Positions 24,301 through 33,677 are shown, counted from the stretch's first letter. The stretch: DNA of 64,000 nt from Telmatactis stephensoni (GCA_029948255.1 JALIZF010001911.1:703501-767500), one strand, 5' to 3'. Numbers and translations: made by a program. Notes: a model not told the origin generated them from the letters alone.

Positions 24301-27300
24301 GCCTGCATTTTTGTTCCTTTCTTTTCCTCACCTTCCTTCTTCATCTGCATCCCTTGGAAGCCTGGTTATATATGGATGCTTGAAATTTATATTTTATGTA
24401 CACCTGGATTGGAATTCATAAATGTAAAGGAAAGCAGGTACATTGTACTGCTGATACAGAATTTAGCTTTATAGAAGATTCTGAATCTATTGAAGTGTGA
24501 AATTTGTTTCCTATCATTTCTTCATCATTGTTTTTACAGGTATGTACATAAATATGAACATTAATCCCTCTGGTTGTACTAGTCTTCCAAATCTTGTTAT
24601 TTGATAATAGAAATTAATTTATTCCACAGATCCACCAGAAATCACCACCTCTCCTGCAAGCACAACAGTCACACAAGGTAAAGAAATCGTACTAAAATGT
24701 CAGGCATCAGGTAATCCACCTGCTACCATTTTCTGGTCAAGAGATAATAATTTACGTATAAAACCTGGACATACAGTATCTGGTGGTACACTAACAATCC
24801 CTAATGCAGTAAAGTCTGATGCTGGCAAGTACATCTGTACAGCAAAGAATTATTACAATGGAGGACAAGAACACAGAGCAACAGCAGATGCTTATGTAAA
24901 AATTAGATGTGAGTACATAAACGTCTATGCTTTATATCAGAAAATATCTCGGTGTATCCTAGGCCTTTTGATGATCACAGTGCATAAATAACCTAAACAA
25001 CGTTAGTCAGTATCTTTACTTTCACCCAAAGGGTATTATTACTACATTACTCAGGATTGTGGGTCTGGTATCATCAGTTAGCAGGTGATGTCAGTTAAGG
25101 CTGCCCATTGTCATTTAGTCTAACATGTAGTTCTACAAACTAATGATTTATAATTATTGGTCTGAAGTCATGAAGTAGAATCCAAGCTCCTTTTTACATT
25201 TTGTCTTTATTTTCATAAATATAGATCCACCATCAGTTGTTAGTAATTCCAATAATCTTACAATAGTCAACGAGACTGACTCTCTCAGCCTGGCATGTAC
25301 AGCAGATGGTTATCCAGTACCAACCATCACTTGGACCAAATCACCAGGAACAGCAATACTACATACAGGAAATGTGTACACCATCTCAAAAGTCACGAGA
25401 ACAGATACAGGGACATACACATGTACAGCTAGTAATGGTGTTTTAGCAGGAAAAGCTACAGCCAGAATACAAGTTACTGTACAATGTAAGTTAATTAAAT
25501 ATGTAACCATCTTGTCAGTCACGAGATTAGATACAGGGACATACACATGTACAGCTAGTAATGGAATAACAAGTGATGCTACGACCAGTAGACAAGTTAC
25601 CGTATTTACTCGTTTTAGCGTTGCCCCCGATTAAACTGCCGCCTTCGATTAAACGCCGTACTTAAAGGAAAAAGGATGGATTAAACTCCGCACTCGAATA
25701 AGTGCCGCTTTTGTTCACACAGTGCGGCGCTTACTCAAAAAACTTCCACCTGACGGTCATCTTGAATAAAGAAAACCAAGTGCGGTATAATCAACATTGA
25801 GATTAAGTAAAAAATAGAGGTTTTGTACATCTGAAGCACATTTATGGTGTTAACATTTGCTTTACTTATGAGGCTTATGATTTATTATTAAACGCCGCCC
25901 CCGAATAAACGCCGCATCAGAAACCCAAAACCTCAATCAGCGCCGCAGCGCTAAAACGAGTAAATACGGTACTGTACAATGTAAGTTGATAGTATAGAAA
26001 TGTGTACACCATCTTGTCAGTCAAGAGATCAGATACAGGGACATGCACATGTACAGCTAGTATTGGAATAGCAAGTGATGCTGTGACCAGTGTACAAGTT
26101 ACTGTGAAATTTAAGTTGATAGTATAGAAATGTGTACATCATCTTGACAGTCAAGAGATCAGACATACACATGTATAGTTAGAAGTCCATGCATGCATTG
26201 TATGAATAATAACACCACATTTGCACCAATAAAATGTATTTACTTATTAGATAAATCGTCGTGTATCATTTCATTCAGTTGAAAAATTTTATCACGATTA
26301 CTAAATTTGCATGTTGCTATACTTTCGCTTGCTATGGTAGGTACAGTTGTTGAAACACGTAATTTCACACGCTATATGCACACTAAACTAGTAACAATTA
26401 AGCTGCAGTAAATTTATAAGACAGTACATTATTTTAATAAATGGTCCAATTGAGGTTTTCACAATCTTGTCCTTCGTGGGAATGTGGCTGTACAGGGTTC
26501 TGAACTTCTCAACATGTAATTTGTATGACAATTTCTAGCAGGAACAATTTCTTTGATTATTCCCTGTAGACAAACCAAGCATTGACACAGCTTCCTCCAC
26601 TAATAATAAAAGTTCATGGAAAGGAAACACAATAACTCTAAAGTGTGTGGTTGCTAGTGGAGTTCCTTCTCCAGACTTCACCTGGTACAAACCCAACGGT
26701 GACGTTATCTCTTGTAATCAATGCAGTAGGACTGTCAGCAGTCAGGTGACGGTACAGACAGGACAAGACAGTGGTGACTATGGACTTTATAGATGCATAG
26801 CAACCAATGTTGCTGGTAGTGACCAGCACTACATCAATGTTACTCAGTTGTGTAAGTTTTTTAGCTAGTTTAGTAACTATATTTTAATAATGACAATGCT
26901 TAGGTCTGGGTCACACGACGACATATGCTTAAACAAACAAAAAATTGTCATTATGTTGCACATTGGTAATGTAATGCTTTTGTTTTGTTATCATATAAAC
27001 CAGGCTTTAGAATATTATGATCTCAAAAAATGGATGCAATTTTGAGGCTGATGCTAAAAGGTTATGTAAAAGAGGCTAGAGAATAAAAACTAAAACGCGT
27101 GAATAACAAATAGAACTACATTAGTTAGAGAAAGGCATACCTGTGGTATAGTGGTCAACAACTTTGATCTAGTAGCCAAAGCTGCTGGTTTATTCCTTAA
27201 AGTGGATATTTTTCTCACAATCTTTTTTTAAATATTTATGAGAAAGTCATGGATTCATGCGTGCAATTAGTAATACAATGCGTGCAATTAATAATACCAT

Positions 27301-30300
27301 TTTTGTTATCTTAGTTCCTCCAGGACCTCCAAACGTCACTGTTACAGATATTGAAGCATCATCAGTAATTGTGAGGTGGACAAAACCAGTATACAATGGT
27401 GGTAGTCCAGTCATTCAATACAAATTGGTTATTGATTCAAAGACCTTTAATATCACTGCATCAAAAACTCATCAGTCTGTTGGTGAGCTGACAAAGGATA
27501 CAAAGTATGAAGTCAGGTTATATGCCAAGAATGTTGTTGAATATGGAAGTGCTTCCAGTGTGAATTTTACAACTAAAAAACAAGGTTATTGTCTTGTGTA
27601 AATGTGATAAAATTTATTTATTTATTTATTTATTTGTGTGTGTGTGTTTAACAGTGGAAGAAAGTAACTTCCTCAACTTCGTGCGTAACAGTGACAGTAA
27701 TGTCATAATTTTACATTCAAAATGTAACATTGAGCAGTCTTCCTTAAAATCTTACACTCAAAAATCGCTATAAAAATTCCTTATACCTCAAACAATAGAA
27801 GACTTTATCAAGGATATTAGTAAAACGGATTTGGTTGGCGCGTAAGCGTCTGAAAGAGAAAAGTTTAGCACCAAATCAGAACCACTGTAGTTATGTTCTC
27901 GACAAAGACTTTCGGCATTGGCTAGAAGAAAATTTTATTTCTAATCGACTTTTTAGTGTGAAGTTTTGAGGGAGACCCACTGTTAATAAATCAGTTTTTG
28001 TTTTGTTTTGTTTTGTTTTGTTTTGTTTTGTTTTGTTTTGTTTTGTTTTGTTTTGTTTTGTTTTGTTTTGTTTTGTTTTGTTTTGTTTTGTTTTGTTTTG
28101 TTTTGTTTTGTTTTGTTTTGTTTTGTTTTGTTTTGTTTTGTTTTGTTTTGTTTTGTTTTGTTTTGTTTTGTTTTGTTTTGTTTTGTTTTGTTTTGTTTTG
28201 TTTTGTTTTGTTTATTTGTTTGCTTGTTTGCTTATTAGGTCCACCATCTTCACCTGAGCTTAACATTGCCATCCATCAGACATCAGTAACGTTGCACTGG
28301 TCAAAACCTGATGAAAATGGAGGTGAAATAACAAAATACACAATCTACAAGAAAGTCATTGGAATGGATGTCAGTTGGTCAAGAGTTGGCGATGTCTTTG
28401 TTGGACATCAGCTAAAGTACACATACACGGTAAAAGACCTTGATCCAGGAAAGAAATACAGTTTTACTGTTACTGCAACCAATCAATATGGAGAAAGTCT
28501 AAAAGATGATAGTAAAGCAAAGACTATAGTTACACCAGCTGAGACTACTACCATAGCCACTACTGTAGCTGTCGGTAAGTACAAAACATGGTGTCCACCG
28601 ATCATTTTCACTTCGTTTGTGCCACACGAGGATGTTGAAAATGCTATAAAAATTTCCTCATGGATCCTAGACACTAATGAACATGGGCAAACGTTTTTAT
28701 CCAGGGTTTTCGAACCTAAAGGAAGTATATAAGACTGTCCTCATGCAGGAAAGGATAGAGGAGGGTTTTCGAAAATAGTCACTTTGAAAAGCGCTTTCAA
28801 AGAAAAATGATTTCGGTGAAAAGAATCATGTAGGGTTTTCGTGCGAACGGGACATATAAACGATAAGCAGGAGACGTTTTTGTCAACGCGGACGTCACCG
28901 CAGTGTACGTTCTTCTTCATCCGTTCGCCATCATAGATGATGTGTCCGTTTTCGTTAAGCAGAAGGTCAGTTAAGGCTTTTTCATCTTCTACCAAGAGCA
29001 GCAACCTCATCTGTGACGGCGAACGGATGAACGAAAACGTACGTGTAACGTCCGCGTTGACAAAAACGTCTCCTGCTTAAGCTCCCTGATGTTTGCAAAT
29101 GAAAACGTTTACGTGTAGACGGGACCTAACCCCCTCTATCAATGCTTCATCCTATGAGTGTTTAAATCCAGATCGACTCAAGTGCAATTACAAAGATTAG
29201 AGGAAACAGGTGAAAATAACGGCCAGAGGACAGTCAAACGAAGCATCACCTGGTTTCACGAGTAACATAAGTGTATTAAGACTGAGACTCCCATATCAGC
29301 AATGCTCTTGTGATAAATGCAATACTGAGTCTTCGTATGTTGTTTGTATTCATTCATTTATTTCAATTCAAAATGCGTTTTTGTAGTTCAAAACAACAAA
29401 TGAATGCTGGGTTCACTTCAATAAGACATTTTCACGTGTAACAAAAAATATATATAGCTACTGCAAGTTACAAATGGTCCCTCCACATGAACAAATTTTC
29501 TTTGACAAACACCTTTTGCTCATGTGGATGAGAAAACTTGTCCAATTTTATGTGGCAAATGTATTTTCCATTTTATTTCCACATAATCAGTTCGATGATT
29601 GACGAATCGGTACCCCCAGAATTTTTGAAATTGGCAAAGGTTATGATGTTGAAAGATGCGACTGAAACTTAGACCAACCTAATAAGTAGGCACGAACCAC
29701 CTTAAAAGTTAAAAGTCATCCCCTGATAATCTATTCAAATCAGACTTGATCTCAACACGATATACTAACAAGCACGTGAAGATGTAAACATCTTATATTA
29801 AGCAGGGGAAAATTACTAGGGGAGTCCATCTCGCGCTCTACACTGGAACCATCCTCGAACTAGCTGAGCTATTTTTAGAACGAGCTCTGATTGGCTGCTT
29901 TCACGAGCAACCCAGAGAAAATAGGAATTCGTGATTTGCAAATTATCAGCAAATTTCTATAGATAAAACATGGTTTGTAATTATATTTGCCATAAATACC
30001 ACCAGTGATGTTTATACAAAACAACATGTACAAATGTTGATATCAGTATAAAGCAGAGAAATTTTTGCGATTTTGATAAAAAACTGTCTTTCCCAAAGTG
30101 AAAAAAGTGGCTTTCATGATCAAGTCTAAACTGTCTAAGATCACTCAACAGTATACAAGTACAATAGCAAAATTTAGTGAAAAATTACTTTGTTTTCGTT
30201 TTTGGTCGATTTTCGGCGTGAATCACTTCAAAGTTCACAGAAAAACAAACTCTCAGGAAGCGAGCAAGTATAAATCACTTGTGAGGACAAAAACGGTAGT

Positions 30301-33300
30301 GTTTGAAAAAAAGATGAGACAAAAAGCTTTCTAAATTAGATAAACAGGGAATACATAAGTGTAGAATAACTTTTTATTACCTTTTAATAACTTTTCTGCA
30401 GGATTCTCTCGTGTTGAAGCTAGTAATTTGAAATTAAGTTTCACTTTCACCAAATCAGTTCACGACGAGCAGGTCGGTCAGCTCGATCTCTTTTCGTCTT
30501 TTTCACCCCGAATAATGCAAAGAAATCTCCATAAGCATCAGATAATCCGTACTGCTTTTGTTTTATGAGCTTTTCGACTTTCTTCTATGATCAAAATCAC
30601 TTCTTTTTAGCGGAAGAAAGCTTCACAGCTGGACTAGCTGCCGATTTTCCTCGGCTCCCAAAAGAAAGACAGTTGCCATGGAAACTATAGTTTTTTATGC
30701 GCAGCTTTCCGAAATTTCTCAGTTTTTTAGCTTAAAAATTATCACCAAATTTCGTTTTATAAATTTTGCATTAGAATACTAGTAGATTTTTTACTAACCT
30801 GGAAAACAATTAAGACTACTCGTTCTCGTTTTCTATCGGCTTTGTCTTTTGGTCGCTCGTGAAAGCAGCCAATCAGAGCTCGTTCTAAAAATAGCTCAGC
30901 TAGTTCGGGGATGGTTCCACACATCATTACCACTAGAGCGCGAGATGGACTCCCCTAGTAATTTTCCCCTGATATTAAGTTAATATTATAAGAAGTCTTT
31001 TTTGAAACATTACCACTACATAAAACCTGCGACCAGGTAACCATTTACACCAAGTGTTAATTGAACTCCTTTTTGTTAATTCTACAGGTCCTACGAAAAG
31101 CAAGAGTTCTGGTGGTGACAGTGGCTCCAACACCACTATCATTATAGCCTGTGCAGTTGTTGCTGTGGTACTGATTATTATCACAGCTATAATGGCCGTC
31201 ATTATTCTACACAAGAAGAGAATAATAGGCTCAGGTAAAAACCTGATATTATACTAACATCTTGCTGAATCGATTGTAATGTAACATCCTTTTCAACCTC
31301 ACTTCCTCTAGTTCAGTGAGTTTTCATTTATGATCCTTTGCTAATTGCAGGTAAAAGTAAGAGCTCAAGAACTGCCAAGTAAGTTGTCGTAATTCTAATC
31401 AAGAAAACGTTTGTTTTTTAAACTATTTAGTGATATTAATGGCAGTGTACTGTAGACCCTCTTTTGCGTCCGCACTGTGTGAATTTCAATGTTAGTCTCG
31501 CTTCAGAGCAAAGTTATCACATTAACACATATCAGAACAACAGCTACATTCCCACATGTACAAGAGCTACTTTTTAAACAATCTTCCATTTGAGAGGATA
31601 AAAATAAGTTGATACTATTTGTATTATCTATTGTACTTACACTTAAGGTGGCCCGCGGGTATTTATAGTGGCGGAAGAATATTTTTTTTCTCTCGAATTT
31701 TCAGAACGTAAAGCTGCACCGATTTCTGATATTTTTTTATCCCGTAAAAAGGGAATCTTTGTTCTCTTATAACCTACCAATTTTAAGTCAAACAAAATAT
31801 ACGATTAAGAAATACAAGCGATATTAAAAAATCTATCATTTTTAAGAATCGTAATATCTCCGTGCAAGAAGGGTATTTTTGTCCTATTTAGTTGAATGAC
31901 TTCTAGTACCATAAGGTTTACTGCGAGGCATCTGGAACCCGATCCGCTGGATAGAAATTGATGTATAGTCGATTGTTATATTTTACCCCCAAACTCTGGT
32001 TTGGACACCGGACTCTTGTATTTACCTCAGCTCTTTCAAGAATACTGGAATCGGCCTCAAATTACTCCTACCGCTAAAAAGTTTTAGAATACCGACTACT
32101 TTTCTGAATAAATTGAAAAGATCTGACATTTAAATGAAAAATTACAAGCGATTGAACAAGAGCGTGTTCAAAGTCTGTAATTCAAGAATGTCAAACTTTT
32201 AATATCGCTTATCAAACTCATTAATAATTCATTAGAAAACACAATGGAAATCACTACCGTAACGTAGATCTTTATATCGGATAAAGATTTTTGTTCATTT
32301 GCATAAACTTTAACTTGGATTTGCTAAGCCAAAAGTAGTCAAACTTGGAAAACTCTGGTCCAATATGATAATTGACAACTAGACGTTTGATAAGTAATAT
32401 AAAGAACTCGAGAGCGTGTTATATCGGGTCTAAAGATCCTCGCCTTCGGCTCGGATCTTTATCCACCGATATAACACGCTCTCTCGTTCTTTATACATTA
32501 CTTGTACTTCTTAATTGTATTTCTAAAACTCATTAATAATTCAAATAGACCAATTGAAGACGTTCATTTGGTCACGTGTTGAGACAGTGTTATATCAGTA
32601 CAAGGTCTCAGTATAGTTGTCGGATCATTGACCTCGTACAGTACCGACGAAACTTTTAATGAGAGTCATGCCACTCTACTCTGATGTTCAGAATTCTTTT
32701 TACGTGTGGAATGAAAATTTGATTATTCTGCGCATGCCTATATGTACGAAAAAGATGATGAGTTTATTTATTCAGTTATAAATGGATTTTTTTCATAAAT
32801 TCATTGCTATAATACTTTCAAATGATGGGTTTTAGAAGTCATTTAAAAAACTCGCTGATCGTGTTTTATCGTGGATATTAACACTCGGCCTACGGCCTCG
32901 TGTCTATATCAACGATAAAACACTCCTGCCCGTTTTTTAAATATCACATTTTGTTTGCCTTAGAATTGGTTGCTTTTAAGAGAATAAAGATAATAATAAT
33001 AAATATTAATTGTAACCCAATGTTACTGGTCATGTTCCCTTAACAGCGCTGCATACCACAACGATGTAGATTCAAGTGATTCAGGGAGCAGACAAGCAGC
33101 TGTCATTGACCTTGGTCAGGATGCAATACCAACTTATGCAGCTGTAGACCTCTCAAAGAAAACCAAAAAGAAAAACCAAGAAATTCCTAATTATGCTGTT
33201 GTTGACAAAGCTAAGAAGAAAAAGGTGACTGGATGGATAATCACGCAGTTAACCTATAGTTGTATATTTGCCTGCCTCCCTGCATGTCTGTCTGTCTGTA

Positions 33301-33677
33301 TTTTCATGTCAGTTTCAATGCCCATCATTGTTTTGTCATGATTAATTTGAAATTCACCGTTCATCGATTCGTGTGTCTTCTGTCAGCCCTGTCTGTTGCA
33401 CTGTCTGTCTACAACGTGTCTGTCTGAAGGACAGTGTTGTAAGTTTGTTGCTTAATATGTCTCTATCTATTTTTCCTAGCGTCCCGGGGAGATCATCTAT
33501 GCCGAGCTGGCTGACTTCAACACCAACACTACACCTGCTGCTGCACCTCGTCCTACAGCATACACAAGTACTGACTATGCTGACATCACACAGTTTCAGA
33601 ACACGCCAGAACAAGAACCAACATACGCTAACTTTCCTGGACGAAATCAGAATAATTCTAATGTCAGTACTGCATAG
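18076..33677 (+). CDS. gene A: Ig4-FN3(2) receptor with ITIM/ITSM tail (5' end not found)
   Basis: A single-pass cell-surface receptor assembled from exons at 18076-18354, 24630-24908, 25225-25485, 26570-26851, 27315-27584, 28239-28574, 31088-31234, 31351-31378, 33047-33224 and 33480-33677. The ectodomain exons are all multiples of three and phase 1 at both ends, the usual arrangement for shuffled Ig and FN3 domains, and all junctions but one have ordinary GT-AG sites. The order is four Ig domains, two FN3 domains, a transmembrane helix and a ~90-residue tail with basic modules and tyrosine motifs IIYAEL (ITIM), TDYADI (ITSM-like) and YANF (YxN). In vertebrates ITIMs recruit SHP phosphatases and YxN binds Grb2 SH2, so an inhibitory or adaptor-binding signalling role is inferred. 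Signal peptide and any further 5' exons lie upstream or were not recognised. Gene C on the other strand has a near-identical ectodomain. Confidence 0.8.
19781..19945. repeat. GGGGGGACTCC / GGTATCTTTTAGGG repeat, copy 1
   Basis: It begins GGGGGGACTCCCATATA, then GGCGGGGATGATCGTCG, then GGTATCTTTTAGGG repeated four times. A related inverted copy lies at 53824-54207. Similar repeats are familiar from anthozoan genomes (recollection, not checked). Confidence 0.65.
20931..21200. repeat. ~100-bp tandem repeat, 2.7 copies
   Basis: The unit starts AACAGTGTTAATCTGGACAA at 20931, 21034 and 21134. Units are almost identical (103 and ~100 bp, then a partial third), which suggests recent slippage or unequal exchange. 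Confidence 0.85.
22092..22119 (+). ncRNA. hammerhead-like core, copy 1
   Basis: CTGAAGA, then a stem GGCC/GGCC with CGTA loop, then GAAAC, matching the CUGANGA-stem II-GAAA core. A GTC triplet lies 13 bases on, as expected for a cleavage site after a short stem III. A convincing stem I was not found, so activity is doubtful. Confidence 0.4.
22255..23487 (+). pseudogene. Penelope-like GIY-YIG endonuclease region, interrupted
   Basis: The left piece has IINTAYRRPKNLKEILAPS and the Cys-rich linker CFKCNGRCDLC. The right piece has the GIY-YIG core VIYLVSCNKCRLQYVGST, followed by RFRNHKSAM with the expected Arg and His, and then REACWCTQLFTFQPFGLNKR. A 445-bp TTAA element sits between Leu and Asn of ...KQEL/NCRSKN, and removing it with one TTAA rejoins the frame. 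A further 1-nt shift with a TAG near 23335 makes the piece non-functional regardless. The enzyme would nick DNA for insertion of a retroelement copy. Confidence 0.85.
22690..23134. mobile_element. 445-bp TTAA-flanked MITE inside the Penelope-like ORF
   Basis: Flanked by TTAA at 22686-22689 and 23135-23138. The ends are imperfect inverted repeats, consensus GAGGRGATKTTTTTCAA followed by ..CGAGCARTRA. An internal ~33-bp direct repeat (GTGTTAATCCARAA..GAAAATTTGGATT) occurs near 22832 and 23038. No transposase. Its termini differ from the other TTAA element at 12308, so it is a separate family. Confidence 0.85.
23599..23634 (+). ncRNA. hammerhead-like core, copy 2
   Basis: CTGATGA, then a strong stem AGGCTTTTA/TAAAGCC, then GAAA, at the 3' end of the Penelope-like element. 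Core nucleotides fit the hammerhead consensus. Stems I and III were not confirmed by eye. Confidence 0.4.
24630..24908 (+). CDS. gene A exon: Ig domain 2
   Basis: 279 bp, acceptor ATTCCACAG, donor AT/GTGAGT. Ig domain with Cys in VLKCQASGNPPA, Trp in IFWSRDNN, and DAGKYICTAKN before a short insert YYNGGQEH. It matches gene C exon 60461-60739. Confidence 0.88.
25225..25485 (+). CDS. gene A exon: Ig domain 3
   Basis: 261 bp, acceptor ATATAG, donor AAT/GTAAGT. Ig domain with Cys in SLACTADGYPVP, Trp in ITWTKSPG, and DTGTYTCTASNG. The 3' half of this exon and its donor site are repeated as relics directly downstream. It matches gene C exon 59882-60142. Confidence 0.88.
25486..26190 (+). pseudogene. 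tandem relics of the 3' half of the Ig-3 exon
   Basis: Three ~125-bp units, each beginning with the intronic GTAAGTT(A/G)AT and repeating the coding stretch TILSV.R.DTGTYTCTASNGI. They lie at about 25486-25983 (split by the TA element at 25600-25969), 25986-26112 and 26113-26190. The first unit ends with a donor-like CAAT/GTAAGT; the second has lost it (GAAATTTAAG); the third is truncated. They lack the first Ig cysteine, so they could not encode a whole domain. Gene C carries a similar relic array at 59590-59876. Confidence 0.75.
25600..25969. mobile_element. 370-bp MITE with TA duplication (Tc1/mariner-like ends)
   Basis: Perfect ~21-bp inverted ends beginning CCGTATTTACTCGTTTTAGC, with TA at 25598-25599 and 25970-25971. 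The interior is AT-rich with GCCGC-containing subrepeats (ATTAAACGCCG, AATAAACGCCGC). It interrupts the first Ig-3 relic between GTTA and CTGTACAAT. Non-coding. Confidence 0.85.
26570..26851 (+). CDS. gene A exon: Ig domain 4
   Basis: 282 bp, acceptor CCCTGTAG, donor TTGT/GTAAGT. Ig domain with Cys in ITLKCVVASGVP, Trp in DFTWYKPNG, an extra CNQC pair in the middle, and GLYRCIATNVAG. It matches gene C exon 54762-55043. The extra CNQC may form an additional disulphide (inference). Confidence 0.88.
27315..27584 (+). CDS. gene A exon: fibronectin type III domain 1
   Basis: 270 bp encoding VPPGPPNVTVTDIEASSVIV, then RWTKPVYNGGSPVIQYKL and ELTKDTKYEVRLYAKNVVEYG, the classic FN3 pattern of Trp, the PVxxYxL strand and the Y-x-V-x-L-x-A-x-N strand. 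The acceptor is ATCTTAG. The donor reads CAAG/GTTATT, a poor 5' splice site, where gene C has CAAG/GTAACT. If it is not used, translation would read into the intron and stop within about six codons. Confidence 0.85.
27994..28212. repeat. (TTTTG)n microsatellite, ~43 units
   Basis: An almost pure pentanucleotide array ending about 26 bases before the 3' splice site of the FN3-2 exon (28239). Open frames on both strands through it (FCFVLFCFVL, QNKTKQNKTK) are artefacts of a 5-bp repeat without stops. On the sense strand it is pyrimidine-rich and could serve as an extended polypyrimidine tract. Confidence 0.95.
28239..28574 (+). CDS. gene A exon: fibronectin type III domain 2 plus Thr-rich stalk
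   Basis: 336 bp, acceptor TTATTAG, donor GTCG/GTAAGT. It encodes GPPSSPELNIAI, then LHWSKPDENGGEITKYTIY, then LDPGKKYSFTVTATNQYGES and a Thr-rich juxtamembrane stalk (TPAETTTIATT). It matches gene C exon 53449-53787, which is one codon longer. Confidence 0.88.
28690..29130. repeat. inverted-repeat element in gene A intron
   Basis: GCAGGAGACGTTTTTGTCAA (from ~28868) is repeated in inverse near 29056-29080, with GTCCGCGTT/AACGCGGAC and CATCCGTTCGCC/GGCGAACGGATG further in. The arms are ~70 bp around a ~75-bp centre. AAAACGTTT words extend outward on both sides. Probably a MITE; ends and target duplication were not resolved. Confidence 0.6.
29803..30971. mobile_element. hAT-like non-autonomous element, 8-bp TSD
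   Basis: Inverted ends of about 105-115 bp start CAGGGGAAAATTACTAGG and continue GGAGTCCATCTCGCGCTC, with ATATTAAG duplicated at 29795-29802 and 30972-30979. An 8-bp duplication and a CAGRG terminus are typical of hAT. The 1.17-kb element has no transposase frame. It sits in the intron between the FN3-2 and transmembrane exons of gene A. Confidence 0.85.
31088..31234 (+). CDS. gene A exon: transmembrane segment
   Basis: 147 bp, acceptor TTCTACAG, donor TCAG/GTAAAA. It encodes a Ser/Gly-rich stalk (TKSKSSGGDSGSNTT), a ~24-residue hydrophobic helix (IIIACAVVAVVLIIITAIMA) and a basic stop-transfer HKKR. This fixes the orientation as type I, with the tail encoded downstream. Confidence 0.88.
31351..31378 (+). 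CDS. gene A exon: 28-nt juxtamembrane micro-exon
   Basis: Acceptor CTAATTGCAG, donor CAA/GTAAGT. It encodes GKSKSSRTA in phase 1 to phase 2, which matches the phase of the next exon (33047). Gene B has an equivalent 19-nt exon at 37725, so the plan is conserved. Confidence 0.65.
32392..32503. repeat. ~112-bp hairpin (palindromic MITE candidate)
   Basis: The arms AAGAACTCGAGAGCGTGTTAT...GATCC and their inverse complement surround a TCGCCTTCGGCTC loop. Pairing is close to complete over ~48 bp. The same style of palindrome recurs at 32840-32942 and 44049-44172. Confidence 0.8.
32840..32942. repeat. ~103-bp hairpin (palindromic MITE candidate)
   Basis: Arms ATTTAAAAAACTCG...GTGTTTTATCG and inverse, with loop GGCCTACGGCC. 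It shares the word GTGTTTTATCG/CGATAAAACAC style and the 'GGC-TACG-GCC' tip with the other hairpin in the same intron. Confidence 0.8.
33047..33224 (+). CDS. gene A exon: cytoplasmic YAxV/poly-Lys module
   Basis: 178 bp, acceptor CCTTAACAG, donor AAAAAG/GTGACT. It encodes two copies of a PxYAxVD-(K/L)-basic module: IPTYAAVDLSKKTKKK and IPNYAVVDKAKKKK. Gene B has one copy (IPQYAAVDKSKKTKKK). The tyrosines have +3 Val, loosely SH2-binding-like; the lysine stretches may contact membrane lipids (inference). Confidence 0.8.
33480..33677 (+). CDS. gene A terminal exon: ITIM, ITSM-like and YxN motifs
   Basis: Acceptor TTTTCCTAG, 66 codons, stop TAG at 33675-33677. It encodes RPGEIIYAELADF (ITIM I-x-Y-x-x-L), TSTDYADITQF (T-x-Y-x-x-I) and QEPTYANFPG (YxN), ending NVSTA. 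The three motifs are in the same order and spacing style as in gene B. An AATAAA lies ~420 bases downstream (34101). Confidence 0.88.
   Translation, partial: RPGEIIYAELADFNTNTTPAAAPRPTAYTSTDYADITQFQNTPEQEPTYANFPGRNQNNSNVSTA

Larger units (their letters stand above)
18355..24629 (+). other. gene A intron 1, repeat-rich
   Basis: 6.3-kb intron. Apart from the repeats listed separately (19781-19945, 20931-21200, 22085-23660, TA-rich runs at 23725-23760 and 23835-23858) I see nothing coding. The matching intron of gene C (60740-62925) is 2.2 kb. Confidence 0.6.
31379..33046 (+). other. gene A intron with two long hairpins
   Basis: No coding sequence. It holds the hairpins at 32392-32503 and 32840-32942 described separately. 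Confidence 0.6.

Noticed and set aside
27991..28257. Long open frames on both strands (FCFVL repeats, QNKTK repeats)
   Set aside because: They are translations of the TTTTG microsatellite, which has no stop in any frame; not genes.
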